Of a stretch of 64,000 nt of DNA, positions 1-9,207 are shown piece by piece; within the stretch, counting starts at the first letter, position 1, and each line of letters opens with the position of its first letter. Source of the stretch: Natrinema caseinilyticum. Lineage in GTDB: Archaea > Halobacteriota > Halobacteria > Halobacteriales > Natrialbaceae. Where the stretch lies: positions 496,001 through 560,000 of the forward strand of contig NZ_CP100446.1 of NCBI RefSeq assembly GCF_024227435.1. The letters run 5' to 3'. The translations under genes were made by a program, and so were the position numbers. The notes below the pieces were generated by a model. It was not told where the DNA came from, ran no database searches, and worked only from the letters and a program-made list of their open reading frames with translations.

Positions 1-462
1 CACCGACGTGCGTTCGACGGACGGACCGACGAGTCACGCATCGTGCAGCGATTACACGACGCTGACGAGGCTGTCGTGTCACTAGTGGCGGTTGAAAACG
101 ACCGAATCGTGGGTCACGTTCTATTTTCTCCAACATGCGTGACAAACAATCCAGATAATGCTAAACTTGCTGGGCTAGCACCGGTCGGTGTACTACCGGA
201 AAACCAGAACGAGGGTGTTGGCTCGTCGCTGATTGAGCACGGTTTAGTGCAGTGTCGTGACGCCGGTGCCGACGCTGTAGTCGTGTTGGGCGACCCGGGG
301 TACTATTCTCGCTTTGGTTTCGAACGAGCAAGCGTGTACGGGCTCGATAACGAGTACGGTGCTGACGAAGCGTTCATAGTCAAGCCGTTAACGGACGGGG
401 CACTAGACGACGTGGATGGAATCGTCACATATCGACAAGAATTCCGATTGGACGAGGATTAG
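1..462 (+). CDS. GNAT-family N-acetyltransferase, 5' end outside window
   Basis: The frame is open from the first base of the window, so the true start lies upstream; an internal GTG at 43 is not the likely start. The fold is that of acetyl-CoA-dependent N-acetyltransferases. The visible part has the beta4 segment IVGHVLFSP, then LAPVGVLPENQNEGVGSSLI, a variant of the acetyl-CoA pyrophosphate-binding loop (Q/R-x-x-G-x-G/A), then the GDPGYYSRFGFERAS segment typical of the COG3153 YhbS-like group. The substrate cannot be told from the sequence. The gene stands alone before the aldehyde dehydrogenase. I am confident of the family only. Confidence 0.85.
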   Translation, partial: HRRAFDGRTDESRIVQRLHDADEAVVSLVAVENDRIVGHVLFSPTCVTNNPDNAKLAGLAPVGVLPENQNEGVGSSLIEHGLVQCRDAGADAVVVLGDPGYYSRFGFERASVYGLDNEYGADEAFIVKPLTDGALDDVDGIVTYRQEFRLDED

Positions 463-540
463 CGGCCGTCTCCGGATTCTCTCTCGAACCTGGTTCTCCG
501 TCGTACTCCCACAGGTGTCTGTCCTGACCCCCAAACAATG

Positions 541-549
541 TATACTTAA
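541..549 (+). promoter_or_regulatory. TATA box of aldehyde dehydrogenase gene
   Basis: TATACTTAA is centred about 25 nt before the ATG at 570. This is the spacing expected for a leaderless haloarchaeal transcript, and it favours the ATG at 570 over the GTG at 567. Confidence 0.6.
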
Positions 550-569
550 AGTGAAAATTCGTCCCCGTG

Positions 570-2009
570 ATGGAAACAGCGTACCGGAATTTCGTCGACG
601 GCGAGTGGATCGAATCTGAGCGCGGAGACACGTTCGAGGTCCGAAATCCAGCGAATCCCGACGAAATCGTCGGATCGTACCAAGCATCGGTACGGGCCGA
701 TCTCGAGGCGGCGATCGACGCAGCGGTGGCCGCACAGGACGAGTGGGCAGACACTCCCGGCCCGGAACGAGGCCGAATCCTCAAAGGAACCGCGATCGCC
801 CTCGAGGAGCAGCGAGAGTCCGCGACGGAGATGCTCGTCAGAGAGGAAGGGAAGACTCGCAGCGAAGCAGGCGGCGAAGTCGGGCAAGCGATCGATATTT
901 TCCACTATTATGCACAGAAAGCCCGCGACCTCGGTGGAACTGCTAAATCGCCGAGCGCATCGGGGAAGGTTCTGTACACGAAACGCGAACCGCTCGGCAC
1001 TGTCGGCCTCATAACACCGTGGAATTACCCGGTCGCGATCCCGGCCTGGAAGCTCGCCCCGGCCCTTGCAGCCGGAAACACGGCAATCATCAAACCCGCA
1101 TCGGCGGCACCGAACATGACTCGGATTCTCATCGAGTCTTTCGACGAGGCTGGGCTCCCCGACGGAGTCGCGAACTTCGTGACGGGTTCCGGCAGCGAAA
1201 TTGGAACGCCGTTGGCGGAACACGACGACGTCGATGGCGTCTCGTTCACCGGAAGTACGACCGTCGGAACCATGGTCGCTCAGTCCGCGGCTGACGATCT
1301 GAAACGAGTGCAATGCGAGATGGGTGGAAAGAATCCGACGGTGATACTGCCAAGCGCGGATATCGAAAGCGCCGTCGACATCGTCGGTGTCGGAGCCTTC
1401 GGGACCACCGGCCAGTCGTGTACCGCCTGCTCCCGTGCGATCGTCCACGAGGATGTCTACGACGAGTTCGTCGAAGCCATCACTCAGTACGCGGACTCGC
1501 TCGAGGTGGGACCGGGATTGGACGATCCCGACATGGGCCCGCACGTCAGCCGAAGCGAACTCGATTCTACGCTCGAGTACGTCGATCACGCCCGCGAAGA
1601 CGGTGCGACGTTGAAAAGCGGTGGACACGAGGTCGACGGCGACGGATTCTTCGTCGAGCCGACAGTGTTCGTCGATGTCGAGAGTGACATGCGAATCGCT
1701 CAAGAGGAAGTTTTCGGTCCGGTTCTCGCCGTCATGCAGGTCGGCGACTTCGAAGAAGCCCTTCAGGCCGCAAACGACGTCGACTACGGCCTCTCGGCGA
1801 GTGTCGTGACGCAGGATATAACCGAGGCGAATCGGTTCGTCGAGGAAATCGAGTCGGGCGTTGCCAAGGTAAACGAGAAGACGACGGGGGTCGAGCTTCA
1901 CGTGCCGTTCGGCGGATACAAGGACTCGTCGACGAACACGTACCGCGAACAGGGTGATGCCGGTCTCGATTTCTTTACGACGACGAAAACGGTGTACATG
2001 AACTACTGA
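570..2009 (+). CDS. NAD(P)-dependent aldehyde dehydrogenase (2,5-dioxopentanoate dehydrogenase-like)
   Basis: A full-length ALDH of 479 aa. It shows the cofactor-binding TPWNYP segment (about residue 149-154), FTGST near 227, the general base Glu in CEMGGKNP (about E250) and the catalytic Cys in GQSCTACSR (about C284). The C-terminal part, with FGGYKDSS and an ending in TKTVYMNY, resembles haloarchaeal ketoglutarate-semialdehyde dehydrogenases of the oxidative pentose pathway (XacF-like). The reaction would be oxidation of an aldehyde to a carboxylate in the cytoplasm. The substrate assignment is from memory of family resemblance and is tentative. Start chosen at ATG 570, with a TATA box 25 nt upstream. 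Confidence 0.9.
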   Translation: METAYRNFVDGEWIESERGDTFEVRNPANPDEIVGSYQASVRADLEAAIDAAVAAQDEWADTPGPERGRILKGTAIALEEQRESATEMLVREEGKTRSEAGGEVGQAIDIFHYYAQKARDLGGTAKSPSASGKVLYTKREPLGTVGLITPWNYPVAIPAWKLAPALAAGNTAIIKPASAAPNMTRILIESFDEAGLPDGVANFVTGSGSEIGTPLAEHDDVDGVSFTGSTTVGTMVAQSAADDLKRVQCEMGGKNPTVILPSADIESAVDIVGVGAFGTTGQSCTACSRAIVHEDVYDEFVEAITQYADSLEVGPGLDDPDMGPHVSRSELDSTLEYVDHAREDGATLKSGGHEVDGDGFFVEPTVFVDVESDMRIAQEEVFGPVLAVMQVGDFEEALQAANDVDYGLSASVVTQDITEANRFVEEIESGVAKVNEKTTGVELHVPFGGYKDSSTNTYREQGDAGLDFFTTTKTVYMNY

Positions 2010-2303
2010 CCCAGCCCGGTTGAAACACGACTCGAACCGGGAGTGCTGTCGGTACCACCCGTCTCGCAGTGTGTCGTTCAGCGACGATACAGGTTGCGTT
2101 CACCACCAACTAGACGATCGATTCTCGCAGACTACATTTCGCAGTGACTCCACCTCCGATGCCGGCTCGAAACGGGGACCGATACGACGATCCGGACTCT
2201 CAGTCGGCGTTTCAGCGGACCGAAACCGGATCGATGCAACGGAGTTCGAACGCAGGATACCGATCTGAGAGATCGATTCGATTCGGTTTCGGGGGTCGCA
2301 CGT
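2010..2303. other. Intergenic region, nothing recognised
   Basis: About 290 bases between the aldehyde dehydrogenase and the convergent TRAM gene. The open frames here lack protein-like composition. No repeat or RNA structure was recognised. Confidence 0.5.
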
Positions 2304-2711
2304 TCATCGCCTGTTCGTACCGGACTGTTCGTTTACGGTCTGAGCGAAGCCGTAACTGGGGTTCGTTTGAGTGACTCTGACAGTAGCTTCGTCACCCGGT
2401 TCCGTCTCCGGAACGATTAGCACGTACCCACGGTCGACCCGAGCGATACCGTCGCCCTGATCACCTCTGTCTTCGATTTCGACAGTGAGCGTTTCTCCCT
2501 CACGGACGGGAGGGACGGGACCGGTCGATTTCTCCTGTGGCGTTTCGGTCACGTCCTGTTCCGTCGTTTCGATACTGACACGAACGATGTCCCCTGCCGA
2601 CAGTGACCCGTAGTCGATTTCTGTGTCTGGTATTTCTATCAGATGATCCGTTCCGCGTTTCTCTATTTTCCCGGCAAATTTACACACTAACTCCGGTGAT
2701 TTACCACCCAT
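2304..2711 (-). CDS. TRAM domain protein
   Basis: A 135-aa protein. The last 60 residues form a TRAM beta-barrel (PPVREGETLTVEIED, then GDGIARVDRGYVLIVPE, GDEATVRVTQ, FAQTV), a small RNA-binding domain found as stand-alone proteins in archaea, where some act as RNA chaperones. The first 55 residues are a separate beta-rich stretch (FAGKIEKRGTDHLIEIP, GDIVRVSIE). The ATG at 2711 was chosen because the upstream in-frame extension has no protein-like character. RNA binding is known for the family; a specific role here is not visible. Confidence 0.85.
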   Translation of the reverse strand: MGGKSPELVCKFAGKIEKRGTDHLIEIPDTEIDYGSLSAGDIVRVSIETTEQDVTETPQEKSTGPVPPVREGETLTVEIEDRGDQGDGIARVDRGYVLIVPETEPGDEATVRVTQTNPSYGFAQTVNEQSGTNRR

Positions 2712-2905
2712 ATGTATCACTATCGTAGCGTGGTATCCCCTGTGAATGTGTGAGGGTCCCACGTACATTGGGACGGCATACCACTCTTACTTATTTGTAT
2801 GGAAATGGAAGGGATCGTACCATTCGAGAGGTCGTACCGATCGTTTACGGTGACCACCGAGTTCGGGCTATCGAACGGCTTATTTTGAGAACGGAAAGCG
2901 GACGT

Positions 2906-3654
2906 CTACTCCGTGAGGAGTCGTTCGAGATCGGCTTCGATTTCTTGCGTAATCGCGAGTTGCGATCGGGCACGATCGCTCGAATCAGTACTGGATTCGA
3001 TCTCGCGTTCGAACACACGTCGAAGGAACTGCACTCGTTCCGTCACCGCTTCCAGATCGTCCCGTAAGATGACGTCCTCTCGTGTCGACGGTGACGAACG
3101 CGCGACGGGTGCACCATCCGATTCGGGTACGGCCGTCGTCGATGCCTGACTCGAGTCGGCCGCGCCCGGTCCGGCGAAGTCGTTCGTCGGTGCCGTCTCG
3201 GTCGGTTGACCCGCTGTTCCATCCCCTCCGCGAGGGTCGTCACTTTCGTCCGCGGCTGCCGGTGATCCGTGGCCGTCGGCTGTATCGGACGCTGATTGCT
3301 CCTTCTGGGTACTTTGATCTTCGACGTAGGTCGTGATGTCGGCATCCGAGATGAGAGCGTCGGTCGGACTGGCGGACATCGCGTGGGCTTCGGGCGCAGT
3401 CGTCGAGCTGTCCGTGTTTCCCTCCGCCGTCTCGGCTGCGGTTCCGTCCGGTGAACTGGCGTCTGCGCTCTGCTCGTCGCCCCTCTCGGTTCGTCCTCGC
3501 TTTCGAGCCCGAGGCCGGTGAGATACCCCTCTTCACGGAGCCGTTCGATCGATTCGTACTCGAGTTCGTCGACGAGAACGACGACATCTGTTAATCGAAA
3601 CGTCTAGCGTGTCACGGTACCACGGTAAACGTGACTTCCGTCAACCGTGATCAT
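2906..3654 (-). pseudogene. Decayed gene of unknown function (internal stop plus frameshift)
   Basis: Three colinear minus-strand pieces read as one protein. An ATG at 3654 opens MITVDGSHVYRGTVTR and meets a TAG at 3604-3606. The same frame continues as TDVVVLVDELEYESIERLREEGYLTGLGLESEDEP without a start codon. A shift near 3500 is then needed to enter the long frame (DEQSADASSPDG) that includes the ATG at 3379 and ends at 2906. That last piece is low-complexity and acidic, then has a charged C-terminal coiled coil (DDLEAVTERVQFLRRVFEREIE). I do not recognise the family. The ATG at 3379 could still drive a 157-aa remnant. Confidence 0.6.
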
Positions 3655-4005
3655 GTTCTAACTCGCTGAATCGTACGGGAAATCGGTCGTCGATCCCGCC
3701 GAGACTGTCTCAACTGTCGGCACCGCATATCGAAATGCCATCCACTCGAGGAGCGGATGCAACTGACTAGATGGATAGTGAGCAGCGGGTAACGCGCTCG
3801 TCTGTCGTCGCGACATAACCACGACCGGACGCTCGACTACGGTCTAGAGGATACCGTTTCGTTCGAGATACGTGAGATCGCGCGTTTACTCGCACTTCCA
3901 CGTATCGAAAAGTTCCGTCACAGTCGCGTGATCGCCTCGAGAGGGCGTCGCGGGCCGGCGCACATGCATCAGAGTCGATACCGTTTACTCTCGTCTCTCG
4001 GGAGA
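3655..4005. other. Intergenic region, nothing recognised
   Basis: About 350 bases between the decayed gene and the Rieske gene. Only short, arginine-rich open frames of the kind that arise by chance in GC-rich DNA are present. Confidence 0.5.
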
Positions 4006-4371
4006 TCACATCGTGACAACTATTTTCCCGTCATCGACGGACACCGGGAACGAAGCGAGTGAGATATTGTCTCGTGAAAGGCACTCGCCCGATTGCAGAT
4101 CGTACTCCCACCCGTGCCACGGGCAATTAAGTATCTCTCCTTCCTTTACGTACTCGAGGTCCGTCTGGAGGGTGTCGGGATCGAACGAAGCCGTCTTCGT
4201 CCCGGTAATGTTCCCTTCAGCGCACGGGCCGCTCTGATGAGCACACCAGCTCAGATACGCGACGTATTCGTTGTCTATATTGAATATCCCAATCGGTTTC
4301 CCTTCAATCTGGACGAGAATCCGCTCACCCACGTCTATTTCATCAGCATCTGCGACTGTATACTCAGCCAT
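4006..4371 (-). CDS. Rieske [2Fe-2S] ferredoxin-like protein
   Basis: A 121-aa single Rieske domain. The two cluster-binding boxes are C43-A-H45 (in LSWCAHQSG) and C83-P-W-H86 (in LNCPWHGWEYDLQSGE), giving the two Cys and two His ligands. No membrane helix or signal is present, so it is a soluble cytoplasmic electron carrier of the type used with oxygenases or as a nitrite-reductase-small-subunit-like protein. The start at ATG 4371 (MAEYTV) is supported by a TATA-like GCTATTTG about 27 nt upstream. The longer upstream extension is not needed. No oxygenase partner is adjacent. Confidence 0.92.
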   Translation of the reverse strand: MAEYTVADADEIDVGERILVQIEGKPIGIFNIDNEYVAYLSWCAHQSGPCAEGNITGTKTASFDPDTLQTDLEYVKEGEILNCPWHGWEYDLQSGECLSRDNISLASFPVSVDDGKIVVTM

Positions 4372-4686
4372 CGGTCTCTGGTGCAGGGGCGGGCACAAAT
4401 AGCTTGTGGGTAAACTAGATGTCGTGTTTCACCGAGCTATCCGCCCGCCGCTTTGATGTCCAATCCACCAGAACGCGTGAACGGACGACCTGCGCGTGAC
4501 TCCATCGCAATAGCTAGAGTCCGGTCGCTAGCGAGTATAGTCACGACTGAAAGACAGTGTTTCGATGCGGCCACCGTCCTGTTCGAACTCGGTGACTCTC
4601 GTGGTCGGCTTGTCGCTCGAGGAGAATCGATTGCATCGAACCATCAGGGAGACGATGGTCGCTTGGCCGACCAGAAGGAGGAAACG
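4372..4686. other. Intergenic region, nothing recognised
   Basis: About 315 bases between the Rieske gene and the next minus-strand gene. It carries the Rieske promoter near 4400. The plus-strand open frame from 4453 looks like the antisense of the downstream small Cys protein. Confidence 0.45.
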
Positions 4687-4878
4687 TCAGGAGAGTCGTT
4701 CCTCGAGGTCGTGCATCGCTTTCGCCCGTTCGGCCGAGAACACGGGACACACGTCACCGTTTCCGTCCAGTTCCTGGACGATACTCTGGCGAGACGGATG
4801 GGAGCACGTGCTGTGAAACAAATCGATGTGGGGGCACTGCGCACACGATTCGGGGACGGACGGCGTCTCCGTGCTCAT
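4687..4878 (-). CDS. Small Cys-rich hypothetical protein
   Basis: A 63-aa protein with CAQCPHIDLFHSTC and a later VCPVF. The spacing of the four Cys plus His residues suggests a metal-binding site (zinc or iron-sulfur). The rest is charged and helical (SAERAKAMHDLEERL). The ATG at 4878 has a TATA-like TTTTGTATCC about 27 nt upstream and so was preferred to the ATG at 4890. It lies on the same strand as the Rieske gene and upstream of it, but with its own promoter. The function is unknown; the call as a gene rests on the Cys pattern and the promoter. Confidence 0.6.
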   Translation of the reverse strand: MSTETPSVPESCAQCPHIDLFHSTCSHPSRQSIVQELDGNGDVCPVFSAERAKAMHDLEERLS

Positions 4879-5116
4879 TGGTAACACCAAACTGACGAGG
4901 ATACAAAAACCCTACCGCTTACGCCCGTTTTCTGAAATTGTCCTTCCATCAGCGTCGACGCACCGTCGGAAACCGACTCGACGCGATTTCTCCCGAACGT
5001 GTTGCAGGGAACGAACCCGGGCGAACTGAGCCCCGAATAACTTTCGTCACGCGACTCGAGTGGGGAGGTGACGAGTAACTCGTCGGTCGTTGCCTCGAGA
5101 ACGAGGGCCTTGCGAG

Positions 5117-5614
5117 TCAACTCTCGGCCAGGTCCGCAACGACGTTGCGTACCTCGGAAACCAGTCCCTCGAAATCGGGGTTTTCTCCGTCTCGAACCCA
5201 CTTGTACCTCACGATGCCATCCGCGTCGACGACGAAAATGCTGCGCTGGGCCGCTTCGATCATCCCGTACATATCGGAAAGGACGACGTCGTACGCTTCG
5301 ATACTGTCGTGAGTCCAGTCTGAGAGCATGGGAAACGGAAGATCGTGCTCTCGAATCCAGACGTTCTGGGCGAACGGTAGATCGACGCTGATACCGTAAA
5401 CCGCGGCATCGAGCGCTTCGAACTCGTCCATCGAATCACGAAACGCACACATCTCCTCGGTACAGCCGCTCGTGAACGCTGCCGGGTAGAACGCCAGAAC
5501 CAGCGGTCCATCATCGATCGCATCGGAAAGCGTGAACGATTCGACGTCGTTGTACGCGTCACCCCCCGCCTTCGGAGCGGTGAAATCAGGAGCGATATCG
5601 CCCGTTTCGACCAT
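5117..5614 (-). CDS. Peroxiredoxin (AhpC/TSA, Bcp-like)
   Basis: A 165-aa thiol peroxidase that reduces peroxides through a cysteine. The peroxidatic Cys is C51 in YPAAFTSGCTEE, with a second Cys at 56 (EEMC), the helix-alpha2 spacing seen in Bcp/PrxQ proteins that form an intramolecular disulfide. APDFTAP at the N terminus and the later RSIFVVDADGIVRY strand are standard for the family. The ATG at 5614 has a TATA-like GTATTTG about 28 nt upstream. It is cytoplasmic and monocistronic. A thioredoxin-type reductant is expected, but no reductase is adjacent. Confidence 0.93.
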   Translation of the reverse strand: MVETGDIAPDFTAPKAGGDAYNDVESFTLSDAIDDGPLVLAFYPAAFTSGCTEEMCAFRDSMDEFEALDAAVYGISVDLPFAQNVWIREHDLPFPMLSDWTHDSIEAYDVVLSDMYGMIEAAQRSIFVVDADGIVRYKWVRDGENPDFEGLVSEVRNVVADLAES

Positions 5615-5772
5615 ATCAGTAGGCTCGGTTCCACCGACAAATACGTTTGCTAGACGCCAAGCCCGCGTACCCACGGCCGTTCCGCAGCGACGACGTTAGC
5701 GGCTCCGCAGCGAGTGTTCCCCATCGGAATAGACGGCATTTCCGTTCTCGGTTTTCGTGATCGTGCCGACGG

Positions 5773-6975
5773 TTACCAGGCCTCTCGAAGCACCGATTCG
5801 ATGTCCTCGGCGCTCGGGTCCAGTCCCGTCGGCGTCCGAGCCATCGGCGGATCGTCGACGATAAACTCGGCTATCGCCGGGAGATCCTCCTCCCGTGTCG
5901 CGGATAGATCCCGAAGCCGCGTCGGCACGTCGAACGCATCGCGCATGGTTACGATCGCATCGATGACCGATTCACCAACCTCCGCATCGGTACCGGCGGA
6001 CGTGTCGATCCCCAATGCGGTTGCCATCAGGGCGCGACTCGCGTCCACCTCCGCGAACAAGTACCGGAGAACGTGTGGAACGACGATCGCGTGTATCGCT
6101 CCCTGTTGGACCGGGTATCGCCGGGCGAAGCCGTGTCCGAACGCGTGGACGATCGAAACCTTCCGATCGATTTGAACCAGTAACGAACCGACCACCGCCC
6201 GGTCCATCTGGCTCACGTCGGAATTCCCCCCCTCGCCGGCCACCTGTGGGAGCGCGTCGCTCAGGAGGCGGAGACCGTGAATTCCTACTCCGTCGCTGAC
6301 GGGGTTCGCATCTCGAGCGTACAGCGTCTCGATCCCTTTATCGAAGCCGTTCATCGCCGAACCACCCAGGGCGGTCGGCGGCGTCGTCTCGAAGAGGGAC
6401 GGATCGGCGAAATCGGCGATCGGCATCTCCGATCCGCTGACCCGGATCGGCTGGTTCGTCGGCGAGTCGTCGGCCGAAAAAATCGTAATCGATCCGCTAT
6501 CGGAAACGTCTGCCCCGGCGAACGTCGTCGGAATGACGATCACTGGTCGCCTTTGGGTGTTCGACTCGGGCGTCGCAACGCTTCCGTCGCGTGCCTCCTC
6601 ACGGAGGTCCGTCAGCGATCGACCGTCCGACGCGATGACGCTCGTCTGGCGGGCAACGTCGAGGCTGCTTCCGCCTCCGACCCCGACGAGAACGTCCGCG
6701 TCCGTCTCCCGCATCGAATCGATCGCATCGAAGACGGTTTCGGCCCGTTTCTCCCCCGTCGTCCTATCGAAGACGCCGACGAGTCGATCGCCGAGGCCGT
6801 CTCGAATCGGCTCCATCAGGTCGTCGTTTGCCCCGACGTTCGAACCACAGACGAGAAGGGTTCGTTCGAGACCGTGACCATCCAGGTACTCGCTCAATCG
6901 AGCGGCGCACCCGCGTCCGTAGACGATATCGCACCCTCGATACTCGTACTCGAAATGTTCAGCTATTGGAAACAT
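5773..6975 (-). CDS. Iron-type alcohol dehydrogenase homologue with altered metal ligands
   Basis: A 400-aa group III (iron-type) dehydrogenase. The N-terminal NAD-binding domain carries VGVGGGSSLDVAR (about 97-109) and IPTTFAGADVSDSG (about 148-161). The C-terminal domain has the helical metal region. Aligned from memory with FucO, the usual ligands D-x3-H in MDALTHAIE read N209...D212 here (MNGFDKGIE). The third His is kept (H281 in VHAFGH), and the fourth reads Gln (VQQGAIHA). The catalytic metal site may therefore be rebuilt or lost. The ATG at 6975 has CTTTATCTT about 30 nt upstream. It is divergent from the ThDP enzyme. Confidence 0.85.
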   Translation of the reverse strand: MFPIAEHFEYEYRGCDIVYGRGCAARLSEYLDGHGLERTLLVCGSNVGANDDLMEPIRDGLGDRLVGVFDRTTGEKRAETVFDAIDSMRETDADVLVGVGGGSSLDVARQTSVIASDGRSLTDLREEARDGSVATPESNTQRRPVIVIPTTFAGADVSDSGSITIFSADDSPTNQPIRVSGSEMPIADFADPSLFETTPPTALGGSAMNGFDKGIETLYARDANPVSDGVGIHGLRLLSDALPQVAGEGGNSDVSQMDRAVVGSLLVQIDRKVSIVHAFGHGFARRYPVQQGAIHAIVVPHVLRYLFAEVDASRALMATALGIDTSAGTDAEVGESVIDAIVTMRDAFDVPTRLRDLSATREEDLPAIAEFIVDDPPMARTPTGLDPSAEDIESVLREAW

Positions 6976-7448
6976 CGTCCATCGGTTGTCCCGCGGCCGC
7001 AATGAAGATAAAGGGTTCCGCCACTCTTCGACCTCCAGGTTTACCGAACGCTGCGACGGAGTCACAGGAGCTATCCCGAAATCACACCCGGCCCGTACCG
7101 ACTGGCCAGAATAGTGACTCGGCGTTCTGCCGACGGCTCCGATCGCTCGGGAGACGAATACGCTTTCGTCCGAACGGGACCGATTCAGTGAGTCGACCGT
7201 GACTCGAGAACGACTCCCGCGAGAGAAGCGCTTCTCCCGTCGATTTTCGTTCAGAGAATCGTGGGCAAATTCCGGGAGACCTTCGCGGATACGATCGCTG
7301 CCGTCGAGGGAATTGTGACCGGCACTGGCGATCGGCGGAAACATCTCACATCTTATACCGAGCCATATTCCTATCAGTAGAAAAACGAGTGAAAGACCGG
7401 CTCCGCCATACCCTAAACCTTTACACTATCTTCTCTCTCACTACCGCT
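6976..7448. other. Divergent promoter region between dehydrogenase and ThDP enzyme
   Basis: About 470 bases. It contains the dehydrogenase TATA box near 7002-7010 (minus strand) and a TTTACAC element near 7420 (plus strand). No additional gene or repeat was recognised. Confidence 0.5.
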
Positions 7449-9092
7449 ATGAAGGTTAACGAGGCAGTTATCGACTGCCTGACTGATAACGGTGTCGACA
7501 CGTTGTTCGGTATCCCGGGCAAGCAATCGCTACCGCTCAACGAATCGATCAGCGAACGCGACGACATCCGGTTCGTGATGGCTCGCCACGAGACTGCGGT
7601 TTCGCACCAGGCCTGGGGCTACGCCGAAACCAGCGGCGGTATAGCCGCCACGGTCGTCATTCCGGGGCCCGGCGATATGAACGCGATGAACGGCCTGAAG
7701 AACGCACTGAACGATTGTACGCCGCTCCTGCACATCGCAGTGGAAACCGAACCGGAGATACGCGGCGGCGACGGCATTCACGAAACGCCGCCCGACACGT
7801 ACGATAACGTCGTCAAGGAGAACATCACCGTCGAAACACCCGAGAGCACCGTCGCCGAACTCGAGCGGGCGTTCGACACCGCACAGACGGCACCGAAGGG
7901 CCCAGTCAGGGTCGGCATTCCGAAGAACTTCCTCAAGATGGACGTCGCCCTCGCGGAACGGGGCGAGATCGACCGACAGACGTTCAGCGGCGTTCCGGAG
8001 GCGAAAGTGACCGCGGCGGCGGACCTCCTCGCGAACGCGTCGAACCCGATCGTCATCGCCGGCGGTGGCGTCCGCGCATCCGACGCGAGCGACGAACTGA
8101 AAACCGTCGCCGAACGTCTCGAGGCCCCGGTCGTCCTCACGTACAAAGGGAAGGCCGTCTTCCCGGACGAGCACGAACTCATGGGCGGCGTCCTCTGTGG
8201 CGGCACCGGCACGGCCGTGAAAGACCTCATCGCCGACTCCGATGCCGCACTCGGTGTCGGCACCGACTTCGACGCCGTTACGATGCACAACTGGTCGTTC
8301 GACGTGCCCGACGACCTCGTCCACGTAACGCTCGGCGCCGACGACATCGGCACCGGATACGAACCGGCGATCGGGATCGTCGCCGACGCCGGCCGGACGC
8401 TCGAGGCGCTCGACGGCGCGCTGGCGGAACGCTCGATCGCCGGTGGAGACGGACGCGAACGGGCCGCCGAGACCCGGAGCGCTGTTGACGCTCGACTCGA
8501 GGAACTGCGAGCGGTTTCGGAGGCGCCGTTGACTTCGGTGAAGGCGCTCGACGCTATCAGAGCGGGAATCCCACGCGACGCGGCAATCTCCGTCGACGCG
8601 GGTGGGTTCCGCCTCTGGACGCTCCTCACGTTCCCGGCCTACGAACCCCGGGACTACGTCAACCCGGGTTCGTGGGCGACGATGGGAACGGGAGTCCCCG
8701 CGGCTATCGGTGCGAAACTGGCTAACCCGGACCAGGACGTCGTGGCGCTCACCGGCGACGGCGGGCTGATGATGTGCATCCACGAACTGCACACGCTGGC
8801 CGACGAGGATATCGACGTGACCGTCGTCGTCCTCAACAACAGTGATTACGCGATCATCAGCGAAGAGGCCGGGCGGAGCTACCGGATGGACGAAGGCGAG
8901 TACGGGTGGGACGAAACGCCGGTATCGTACACGGCCGTCGCCGAAGGACTCGGTCTGGACGTCGAGCGGGCCGAAACGCCGGACGAGGTCGAAGCCACGG
9001 TCTCCGAGGCGATCGCGAGCGAGGGCCCGACGCTGGTCGAGATTCCCACCGATCCCTACGAGCCGCAGTCGAGCGTCTGGATGAATCGATAA
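7449..9092 (+). CDS. Thiamine-diphosphate enzyme (acetolactate-synthase/benzoylformate-decarboxylase-like)
   Basis: A 547-aa three-domain ThDP enzyme. The PYR domain carries the ThDP-activating Glu in ARHETAVSHQAWGYAE (about E48). The middle domain has PIVIAGGGV. The PP domain has the metal/ThDP motif starting GDGGLMMCIHEL (about 437) and ending VVLNNSDY. Substrates of this superfamily are 2-oxo acids, which are decarboxylated or condensed. The specific reaction cannot be read from the sequence, and no small regulatory subunit is adjacent, which argues against a dedicated anabolic acetolactate synthase. The ATG at 7449 (MKVNEAVID) fits the family N terminus better than the longer frame. Confidence 0.88.
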   Translation: MKVNEAVIDCLTDNGVDTLFGIPGKQSLPLNESISERDDIRFVMARHETAVSHQAWGYAETSGGIAATVVIPGPGDMNAMNGLKNALNDCTPLLHIAVETEPEIRGGDGIHETPPDTYDNVVKENITVETPESTVAELERAFDTAQTAPKGPVRVGIPKNFLKMDVALAERGEIDRQTFSGVPEAKVTAAADLLANASNPIVIAGGGVRASDASDELKTVAERLEAPVVLTYKGKAVFPDEHELMGGVLCGGTGTAVKDLIADSDAALGVGTDFDAVTMHNWSFDVPDDLVHVTLGADDIGTGYEPAIGIVADAGRTLEALDGALAERSIAGGDGRERAAETRSAVDARLEELRAVSEAPLTSVKALDAIRAGIPRDAAISVDAGGFRLWTLLTFPAYEPRDYVNPGSWATMGTGVPAAIGAKLANPDQDVVALTGDGGLMMCIHELHTLADEDIDVTVVVLNNSDYAIISEEAGRSYRMDEGEYGWDETPVSYTAVAEGLGLDVERAETPDEVEATVSEAIASEGPTLVEIPTDPYEPQSSVWMNR

Positions 9093-9207
9093 GAACCGAC
9101 CGGAAACCGCCCGCGAGCCGCAGAGTTCGCCCTCTCGTTCCGGTTTCTCGCCGTCAAAACGGGACTTGCTGCTGACTCGAGTCGGACTCGGCAGCCGGAA
9201 CTCACTC

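Noticed and set aside
546-1901. Long minus-strand open frame of 451 codons opposite the aldehyde dehydrogenase
   Set aside because: Composition is Arg/Asp-rich with no motifs. It is the mirror of a real gene whose GC-rich third positions suppress stops on the other strand.
3767-4009. 80-codon minus-strand frame downstream of the Rieske gene
   Set aside because: Arg/Ser-rich chance frame with no start context or motif.
4453-4884. 143-codon plus-strand frame
   Set aside because: It overlaps the minus-strand Cys-rich frame, which has a better promoter and a metal-site-like Cys pattern. This frame has no family character.
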